Below, one piece after another: positions 62,001 to 64,000 of a stretch of DNA of 64,000 nt. Position numbers and translations under genes: made by a program. A model generated the notes under the pieces. That model worked only from the letters and a program-made list of their open reading frames with translations, searched no databases and was not told the origin of the DNA. This DNA comes from Branchiostoma floridae (lineage: Eukaryota > Chordata > Leptocardii > Amphioxiformes > Branchiostomatidae): contig NC_049990.1 in assembly GCF_000003815.2 (NCBI RefSeq), positions 12,482,715 to 12,546,714 of the forward strand, read 5' to 3'. Every line of letters starts with the position of its first letter. Positions within the stretch are counted from its first letter, which is position 1.

Positions 62001-63567
62001 TGGTTTCCAGGGAGAGCCCGGCGGCCCAGGGAACCCTGGACCACCTGGAGGACCTGGACGCCCTGGAGTTAAGGGAGAGGCTGGTATTCCTGGACTGCCT
62101 GGGAGCTCCTTCCCTGGTCCAGTTGGTAAGTAAATGCTGAAAAACTTATGTTAGTAAAAACTAATGATAAGCCAGTTGCAAAAAAAGTGTAGACAATTGT
62201 TCATAATATAGTACTAGATAAAAAATAAATACACAATTTACTAGCCTACTGCTGCCTACCCCTGTGTCAGGGATCCCAGCAGCAGTGCAAACAAATAATG
62301 GATACTACAACTACTACTACTGCTACTACTCTTCTGGTATAGAACAATGTGACGTATTGTTTAAGAAGCCATGACAAGTTGTTAAAAGGGTTTTTCCCTG
62401 CTCCCCTCCCCCTTTAGGTCTGACCGGACCCAGGGGTGACCCTGGCCTGCCAGGATTGCCCGGACCAAGGGGAGACCCCGGTCTGCCTGGCCGCCCTGGA
62501 GGAGGAGGATTCCCTGGACCAAAGGGAGAGCCTGGAAACCCAGGTGAGTGTCAAACCTGCTTTAGTTACACATATGATTATGAAGATGCTTTGACAGACA
62601 ACATCTATTTTTAAGGCTAAGGTAATGGTGCACTACTTAACACATGGATGAACTTGCAAGCTAAGGTAAAGAATGAGATAGAGACAGTGATAATGCCCAC
62701 TGTATTGATCAATATGGATTATGCCAATGATGACACCAAACAAGTTACTTTGTTCTGTTTGAAAGGTATGGAGCTGCTTGACATGCATCCTTAAATCTTA
62801 ATAATTGTCATTCTTACTCTCACATGATGTAGCGTAGAATTTTTGGCTGAAGTGTTGTCAACATAAATGAGGCAGTTCGTCTCTCAACCTTGTTGTCATG
62901 TATGTGCAGCTATTGGCGGTGGTGTTGGCCCTGTGGGTCTCCCTGGCCCACCTGGCCTGAACGGAGGGCCAGGACCTCGTGGAGATGACGGCATCCCAGG
63001 CGGCCCTGGTGAGTCCTTTTTTTTTGTACTGAGTTGTAATAAAACATACTTGAAGCTTACAGGTTTAAATGAATAGGACTTCTAAGTCAAAAACCCCTTA
63101 GTCAGAAACATGTATGCTAACTCCGTTCACTGAGAGTTAGGATTTGTCCATTCGGAGAAGTATGGGTTACAATAAACAAATAGAACAGATTGGTTTTGAT
63201 GTGCTCAAACCATCATTGTAGTACTTGAGGCCTTAAGACTTACTTCGCATTTTCATTGGTTACTACTATTGGCTCTGTAAAGCAAGGAGAGATTTGCACA
63301 AAGATGTGTTTGTTGTGTGGTAACTGCTGCAGGTAAAAAACACCTTACATTTACAAATAATGTCATAAAGTCATAGGTGAGAAAGTGTAAATCTTTCCCC
63401 TTCAGGTCTTCCTGGTCCCCCTGGAAACATCGGCTTCCCCGGCCTGAAGGGAGAGCCCGGACGTCCTGGTCAGCCCGGACGTCCCGGTGAGCCTGGTGAC
63501 TCCGGCGCCGGCGGATCTGTGGGGCCAATGGGACCACCCGGTCCTGTGGGCGGACCTGGCTTACCAG
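27353..63567 (+). CDS. COL4A2: Type IV collagen alpha2-like chain, N-terminal and central part (29 exons, spliced)
   Basis: Encodes the partner basement-membrane collagen chain, expected to trimerise with the alpha1-like chain. Spliced exons give about 944 codons: signal peptide [16 protein letters not shown], a 7S cysteine exon ([13 protein letters not shown]), then Gly-X-Y repeats. The start of exon 3 ([10 protein letters not shown]) and the DGCNGTQGD glycosylation site match vertebrate alpha2(IV) rather than alpha1. Exons up to 54551 are short and phase 0. From 55178 they are longer and most split a Gly codon after its first base, a known trait of vertebrate COL4 genes. Two cysteine-bearing interruptions lie in exons 20 and 22. 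The window ends in the intron after exon 29, so the C-terminal helix and NC1 domain are missing. One exon border (57971) is uncertain. Confidence 0.92.
29050..29186. mobile_element. Short TIR element, copy A
   Basis: About 136 bp bounded by TCCAAGCAGATGTGAGGGTG and, inverted, CCACCCTAACATCTGCTTGGA. A second copy with the same ends lies at 31887. Non-coding MITE-like. Confidence 0.5.
30112..30133. repeat. (AC)n microsatellite
   Basis: About 11 AC units. Confidence 0.9.
31887..31994. mobile_element. Short TIR element, copy B
   Basis: About 108 bp bounded by CCCAAGCAGATG and inverted CATCTGCTTGGA, the same termini as the copy at 29050. The interior differs. Confidence 0.45.
36651..37020. promoter_or_regulatory. 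Candidate enhancer: octamer-site cluster
   Basis: Three exact octamers (ATTTGCAT at 36651 and 37013; ATGCAAAT at 36920) and several near matches in 370 bp of AT-rich intron. One octamer lies in an inverted repeat GCAAATCAGA-T-TCTGATTTGC (36998-37018). POU proteins bind such sites; function here is inferred. Confidence 0.35.
36795..36832. repeat. Perfect 38-bp palindrome
   Basis: Two 19-bp arms with no spacer, centred on GGGCCC at 36813/36814: left arm CAAGGAGGTTGAAAGAGGG, right arm its exact reverse complement. Flanked on both sides by CTTCACC. Confidence 0.9.
37975..38045. repeat. (GAT)n microsatellite
   Basis: About 23 GAT units in an uninterrupted run. It creates a spurious poly-Ser frame on the minus strand. 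Confidence 0.95.
40264..40332 (+). CDS. COL4A2: COL4A2-like exon 2: 7S cysteine exon
   Basis: 23 codons with [16 protein letters not shown] followed by VGSKGNR. Four cysteines at the mature N-terminus, resembling the alpha2(IV) 7S pattern (CGGRDCSGGC). They should form the 7S disulfides with the alpha1-like chain. Acceptor CTGCAG, donor GTAAGT, phase 0. Confidence 0.92.
42124..42480 (+). mobile_element. tRNA-derived SINE
   Basis: The head resembles a tRNA gene, with an A-box-like GGCGCAATGGGC and a B-box-like GTTAGTTCAAATCC. The body carries CCCTTGGGAAAGGCACTT followed by a GTGAAAATGAATACCT stretch, a type of core shared by SINEs in many animals. The 3' limit is uncertain. Confidence 0.65.
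42637..42678. repeat. 21-bp tandem duplication
   Basis: Two identical copies of a unit starting GATAGCTTAGCAGG. Confidence 0.9.
42690..42727. repeat. 19-bp tandem duplication
   Basis: Two identical copies of CGCGTGTGTAGATGTGTCC. Confidence 0.9.
42884..42973. repeat. 45-bp tandem duplication
   Basis: Two identical 45-bp copies beginning CTGCAAAAAAAGCATGCC. Confidence 0.9.
43264..43960. repeat. 39-bp minisatellite, about 17 copies
   Basis: Unit of the form GTGCATGTTGTGCGATCAAA plus ATGGAGAAGTTTCTGGAAA with small changes between copies; the copies at about 43,790 and 43,890 are shortened. As 39 is divisible by three and the unit has no stop in some frames, long repetitive frames appear on both strands (13-residue repeat [13 protein letters not shown] on plus). 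No start context, splice link or family similarity suggests a gene. Confidence 0.92.
44095..44141. repeat. 24-bp tandem duplication
   Basis: Two copies of a unit containing ATTCTGACCTGGGACGTTCT. Confidence 0.85.
47810..47944 (+). CDS. COL4A2: COL4A2-like exon 3: 7S Gly-X-Y
   Basis: 45 codons, 15 triplets, starting [10 protein letters not shown] and ending GQKGDR. Resembles alpha2(IV) (GPVGPQG) right after the cysteine exon. Acceptor CTACAG; donor GTATAC is unusual. Equal in length to exons 3 plus 4 of the opposite gene. Confidence 0.92.
48138..48182 (+). CDS. COL4A2: COL4A2-like exon 4: Gly-X-Y
   Basis: 15 codons, [15 protein letters not shown]. Acceptor CGACAG, donor GTAAGT, phase 0. Confidence 0.92.
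48334..48396 (+). CDS. COL4A2: COL4A2-like exon 5: 7S glycosylation exon
   Basis: 21 codons ending GLDGCNGTQ; the next exon begins GD, giving the DGCNGTQGD of vertebrate alpha2(IV). Holds the conserved 7S N-glycosylation sequon. Acceptor TTGCAG, donor GTAAGA. Confidence 0.94.
48519..48948. mobile_element. TTAA-flanked MITE (Kolobok- or piggyBac-like)
   Basis: 430 bp with inverted ends AGGTCTGCTACGCAGTTTTT and AGGTCTGCTGCGCAGTTTTT, flanked on both sides by TTAA (48515-48518, 48949-48952). No transposase. The rest of the intron (48397-49346) shows nothing else. AGG termini fit Kolobok better than piggyBac (CCY). Confidence 0.8.
49347..49400 (+). CDS. COL4A2: COL4A2-like exon 6: Gly-X-Y
   Basis: 18 codons, [18 protein letters not shown]. 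Acceptor CTTTAG, donor GTGAGT. The following intron (49401-49783) has no recognisable content. Confidence 0.92.
49784..49852 (+). CDS. COL4A2: COL4A2-like exon 7: Gly-X-Y with interruption
   Basis: 23 codons starting [13 protein letters not shown], then the break [10 protein letters not shown]. Same length and break position as exon 8 of the opposite gene. Acceptor CCTCAG, donor GTGGGT. Confidence 0.92.
50114..50149 (+). CDS. COL4A2: COL4A2-like exon 8: Gly-X-Y
   Basis: 12 codons, [12 protein letters not shown]. Acceptor TTACAG, donor GTAAGT. Confidence 0.92.
50279..50341 (+). CDS. COL4A2: COL4A2-like exon 9: Gly-X-Y
   Basis: 21 codons starting [13 protein letters not shown] and ending GEPGLQ. 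Acceptor TTGCAG, donor GTACGG. Confidence 0.92.
50547..50582 (+). CDS. COL4A2: COL4A2-like exon 10: Gly-X-Y
   Basis: 12 codons, [12 protein letters not shown], strongly charged. Acceptor ACATAG, donor GTAAGT. Confidence 0.9.
50813..50854 (+). CDS. COL4A2: COL4A2-like exon 11: Gly-X-Y with interruption
   Basis: 14 codons, [14 protein letters not shown], equivalent to GNRGLGFYGVKGEK in vertebrate alpha2(IV) and to [10 protein letters not shown] in the opposite gene. Acceptor TCTCAG, donor GTAAGT. Confidence 0.92.
51135..51251 (+). CDS. COL4A2: COL4A2-like exon 12: long interruption
   Basis: 39 codons: [13 protein letters not shown], then a non-collagenous stretch [13 protein letters not shown], then [12 protein letters not shown]. 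Vertebrate alpha2(IV) also has a long break here. Acceptor CCCCAG, donor GTAAGT. The following intron (51252-51689) holds nothing recognised. Confidence 0.9.
51690..51749 (+). CDS. COL4A2: COL4A2-like exon 13: Gly-X-Y
   Basis: 20 codons, starting [13 protein letters not shown] and ending GPPGQ. Acceptor TGACAG, donor GTGAGT. Confidence 0.92.
51750..53020. other. COL4A2-like intron 13
   Basis: 1.3 kb intron holding a three-copy tandem repeat (52549-52785); otherwise nothing recognised. Confidence 0.8.
52549..52785. repeat. Three tandem copies of an 83-87 bp unit
   Basis: Copies start at 52549, 52632 and 52719, each with CTTCACYWTTCAGCTT, AATGAATTTGCTTATCTTCAG, a T run and ACTACAG. Each copy brings a pseudo-acceptor (T run plus CTACAG) into the intron. 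Confidence 0.88.
53021..53101 (+). CDS. COL4A2: COL4A2-like exon 14: interruption plus Gly-X-Y
   Basis: 27 codons starting [19 protein letters not shown] and ending GLAGPR. It begins without Gly. Vertebrate alpha1 has VIGTGPLG at the matching exon. Acceptor TGGCAG, donor GTAAGT. Confidence 0.9.
53264..53308 (+). CDS. COL4A2: COL4A2-like exon 15: Gly-X-Y
   Basis: 15 codons, [15 protein letters not shown]. Acceptor CCTCAG, donor GTATGT. The next intron (53309-53805) holds nothing recognised. Confidence 0.92.
53806..53859 (+). CDS. COL4A2: COL4A2-like exon 16: Gly-X-Y
   Basis: 18 codons, [18 protein letters not shown]. Acceptor TGTCAG, donor GTATGT. Confidence 0.92.
54133..54313. mobile_element. 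MITE copy 1 (intron 16)
   Basis: About 180 bp starting TGGAAGCCAGTTAACTGCAC and ending GCAATTAAGCGGCTTCCACT: imperfect inverted ends. A related copy lies at 55397. Non-coding, probably a mariner/pogo-type MITE with TA target sites. The remainder of intron 53860-54488 is plain. Confidence 0.65.
54489..54551 (+). CDS. COL4A2: COL4A2-like exon 17: Gly-X-Y
   Basis: 21 codons, starting [13 protein letters not shown] and ending GNPAPG. Acceptor TTGCAG, donor GTAAGA. Last exon of the short phase-0 series. Confidence 0.92.
54659..54851. mobile_element. Foldback MITE (intron 17)
   Basis: About 193 bp made mostly of two imperfect inverted arms of some 70 bp (54659-54730 and 54781-54851); the ends are AATTCCACCAGGTGCCAT and inverted ATGGCACCTGGTGGATT. 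Would form a long hairpin. Non-coding. Confidence 0.75.
55178..55379 (+). CDS. COL4A2: COL4A2-like exon 18: Gly-X-Y
   Basis: 67 codons plus one base, beginning [15 protein letters not shown] and ending KGEPGIPG, with the break [15 protein letters not shown]. It begins phase 0 and ends after the first base of a Gly codon: the switch to split-Gly exons. Acceptor CTACAG, donor GTACGG. Confidence 0.92.
55397..55570. mobile_element. MITE copy 2 (intron 18)
   Basis: Related to the copy at 54133, same orientation: starts AGTAGAAGCCAGTTAATTGCA and ends TGCAATTAAGCGGCTTCTACT, with more divergence inside. Confidence 0.65.
55670..55857. repeat. Left terminal inverted repeat
   Basis: 188 bp including the 16-bp internal duplication; pairs with 56959-57130. 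Confidence 0.9.
56012..56328 (+). pseudogene. Broken RecQ-like helicase fragment inside the TIR element
   Basis: From the ATG at 56012 a 59-codon frame ends at a TGA (56189-56191). It contains [22 protein letters not shown], the usual RecQ motif-Q stretch that precedes the Walker A loop. After a break the words [18 protein letters not shown] (56275-56328), a RecQ motif Ia pattern, appear in another frame and stop at once. The Walker A segment (PTGxGKS-type) between them is missing, so no working ATPase can be made. It looks like a captured or decayed piece of a SF2 helicase gene. Confidence 0.6.
56959..57130. repeat. Right terminal inverted repeat
   Basis: 172 bp, reverse complement of the left arm with a single base difference outside the 16-bp insertion. 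Confidence 0.9.
57455..57631 (+). CDS. COL4A2: COL4A2-like exon 19: Gly-X-Y
   Basis: Split-Gly exon (phase 1 in and out), about 59 codons: [16 protein letters not shown] start, the break [13 protein letters not shown], then GFPGAPG. Acceptor TTGCAG, donor GTGAGA. Confidence 0.93.
57873..57971 (+). CDS. COL4A2: COL4A2-like exon 20: four-cysteine interruption (3' border uncertain)
   Basis: Begins [17 protein letters not shown], then [17 protein letters not shown]: cysteines C-x-C-x7-C-x4-C. Vertebrate alpha2(IV) chains also carry a cysteine loop in a long break. The strongest nearby donor (GTATGT at 57980) leaves phase 0 and would shift exon 21 out of frame to an early stop. A weaker donor (GTGATG at 57972) gives phase 1, rebuilds a Cys codon across the junction and reads NKPCQPG, like the ECQPG of vertebrate alpha1. 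That border is used here. Alternatively the exon could be skipped, as exons 19 and 21 are also in frame. Confidence 0.7.
58034..58162 (+). CDS. COL4A2: COL4A2-like exon 21: Gly-X-Y
   Basis: Phase 1 in and out, 43 codons: [16 protein letters not shown], then [13 protein letters not shown]. Acceptor CTTCAG, donor GTAAGG. Confidence 0.92.
58251..58325 (+). mobile_element. tRNA-like SINE head
   Basis: A tRNA-like segment with A-box-like TAGTCAAGTGGTTAG and B-box-like AGTTTGAATCC at the right spacing. Too diverged for a working tRNA gene; probably the head of a SINE whose tail runs into the intron (58163-58673). Confidence 0.5.
58674..58852 (+). CDS. COL4A2: COL4A2-like exon 22: Gly-X-Y with C-x2-C interruption
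   Basis: Phase 1 in, phase 0 out, about 60 codons. [16 protein letters not shown] has a C-x2-C pair at a place where vertebrate alpha1 has ESCLICDIDG. An RGDS follows ([10 protein letters not shown]). Acceptor TTGTCAG, donor GTATCC (weak). The next intron (58853-59443) shows nothing recognised. Confidence 0.9.
59444..59528 (+). CDS. COL4A2: COL4A2-like exon 23: Gly-X-Y
   Basis: Phase 0 in, phase 1 out: [16 protein letters not shown], then [13 protein letters not shown]. Acceptor GTACAG, donor GTTGGT. Confidence 0.92.
59827..59945 (+). CDS. COL4A2: COL4A2-like exon 24: Gly-X-Y with RGD
   Basis: Phase 1 in, phase 0 out: [16 protein letters not shown], the break GFGAGGSG, then [12 protein letters not shown]. 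Acceptor CTATAG, donor GTGAGA. The following intron (59946-60259) is plain. Confidence 0.92.
60260..60437 (+). CDS. COL4A2: COL4A2-like exon 25: Gly-X-Y with RGD
   Basis: Phase 0 in, phase 1 out, 59 codons: [16 protein letters not shown], the break [12 protein letters not shown], then [10 protein letters not shown]. Acceptor TCTCAG, donor GTAAGG. Confidence 0.93.
60438..61927. other. COL4A2-like intron 25
   Basis: 1.5 kb intron largely filled by a CpG-rich candidate transposon (60807-61851). The frame 61387-61626 has no recognised domain. Confidence 0.8.
60807..61851. mobile_element. Candidate DNA element with degenerate TIRs and a palindrome cluster
   Basis: About 1.05 kb. Ends share GGCGGTAGGCCAAGGAATTG and, inverted, GGCAATAGGCCTCGGAATTG (about 20 of the first 25 bases match). 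Near the left end lies a cluster of short palindromes: GTCGGCGAAGCCGAC, GTCGGCTAAGCCGAC, TCGGCGTAGCCGA, GAGCGAAGCGAGC. CpG-rich, unlike the intron around it. Target duplication not resolved; no transposase seen. Confidence 0.5.
61928..62125 (+). CDS. COL4A2: COL4A2-like exon 26: Gly-X-Y
   Basis: Phase 1 in and out, 66 codons. Opens with the non-collagenous [14 protein letters not shown], then long Gly-X-Y, ending in the break [12 protein letters not shown]. Acceptor CCTCAG, donor GTAAGT. Confidence 0.93.
62418..62543 (+). CDS. COL4A2: COL4A2-like exon 27: Gly-X-Y with two RGD
   Basis: Phase 1 in and out, 42 codons: [20 protein letters not shown] (two RGD), the break RPGGGGFPG, then [10 protein letters not shown] or A at the junction. 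Acceptor TTTTAG-like CTTTAG, donor GTGAGT. The next intron (62544-62909) is plain. Confidence 0.93.
62910..63008 (+). CDS. COL4A2: COL4A2-like exon 28: Gly-X-Y
   Basis: Phase 1 in and out, 33 codons. The split codon reads G|CT, Ala instead of Gly, so the exon opens with the break [10 protein letters not shown]. Contains [10 protein letters not shown] (RGD). Acceptor GTGCAG, donor GTGAGT. The next intron (63009-63405) holds nothing recognised. Confidence 0.92.
63406..63567 (+). CDS. COL4A2: COL4A2-like exon 29: Gly-X-Y (last complete exon)
   Basis: Phase 1 in and out, 54 codons: [13 protein letters not shown] start, the break [13 protein letters not shown], then [10 protein letters not shown]. 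Acceptor CTTCAG, donor GTGAGG. Its last bases and donor are duplicated 190 bp downstream. Confidence 0.93.
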
Positions 63568-63940
63568 GTGAGGACTTGTTAAAACCACGAATAAATTTGG
63601 TAGCTTTATCATTGTTATACCAGACGCAGGTGCACCAATTACATATAAGATGGGGGGAAGGCATACGCTGAAATTGCAATCTTGTTTATAGAAAGACTAA
63701 CATGTAATATTGAGCAATAAGCAAAAGAGAAGCAGAAAATGGTCACTGGCTTACCACGTGAGGCAGTGTTGAAATCATGAATCAATTTCCTGGCTTTATC
63801 ATTGTTATACCAGACACAGGTACACCAATGACATTTGTTACATATAAATGGGGGAGGCACTCACTGAAATTGCAGTCTTATTTAGAGAAAGACTCACATG
63901 TGATATTGAACACTAAGCAAAAGAGAGGCAGAAAACGGGC
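63556..63940. repeat. 190-bp tandem duplication spanning an exon end and donor
   Basis: Two diverged copies, offset about 190 bp: copy 1 has CTGGCTTACCAG|GTGAGG (the real donor of exon 29), copy 2 has CTGGCTTACCACGTGAGGC near 63747-63763. Later parts (TTTATCATTGTTATACCAGA, ACATATAA, GAAAGACT) also repeat in order, and a fragment of a third start follows near 63938. The rest of the window is intron. Confidence 0.85.
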
Positions 63941-64000
63941 ACTGGATAGAAAAGAAAGTCCTAATGTCATATCTGTTTCATTTCTTAGTACAAAGTTGCT

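Overview
The window looks like nuclear DNA of an invertebrate chordate, most likely amphioxus (Branchiostoma). It has many small spliced exons with GT-AG borders, introns rich in short inverted-repeat elements, and a gene arrangement known from deuterostomes. The species is inferred, not proven. The coding content is two type IV (basement membrane) collagen genes arranged head to head, the arrangement of vertebrate COL4A1/COL4A2. Both run off the window before their C-terminal NC1 domains.

Left gene (minus strand, 24933 down to 1): 18 coding exons, about 401 codons. It has a signal-peptide exon, a 16.4 kb first intron, a cysteine-rich 7S exon with the alpha1-type pattern ([18 protein letters not shown]), then Gly-X-Y exons. 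Right gene (plus strand, 27353 to 63567): 29 coding exons, about 944 codons. It has a signal-peptide exon, a 12.9 kb first intron, an alpha2-type 7S exon ([13 protein letters not shown]), then Gly-X-Y exons. From about 55.2 kb its exons become long and mostly split a Gly codon, as in vertebrate type IV collagens. The two genes show almost the same series of exon lengths read outward from the centre, as expected from an inverted duplication. The roughly 2.4 kb between the two ATGs is comparatively CpG-rich and should hold the shared bidirectional promoter, the left 5'UTR and a non-coding first exon of the right gene. The two chains should be made together and assemble into (alpha1)2 alpha2 protomers in the ER.

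The introns hold mobile and repeat DNA: a 5'-truncated LINE with an open reverse transcriptase frame (about 16.92-18.95 kb, minus), a 39-bp minisatellite (43.26-43.96 kb), a SINE (42.1 kb) next to a TIR element with internal duplications (42.5-42.9 kb), a TTAA-flanked MITE (48.5-48.95 kb), a cluster of foldback and MITE elements at 54.1-55.6 kb, and a 1461-bp element with 172-bp inverted repeats and a 9-bp target duplication that carries a broken RecQ-like helicase fragment (55.67-57.13 kb). A perfect 38-bp palindrome and a cluster of octamer sites lie in the right gene's first intron.

Points most worth following: tandemly duplicated 45-bp exons in the left gene (456-613), a four-cysteine extra exon (1265-1390), a four-cysteine loop exon in the right gene whose best-looking splice donor breaks the frame (57873-57971), and the helicase-carrying transposon. 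No tRNA or rRNA gene, CRISPR array or prokaryotic gene was seen.
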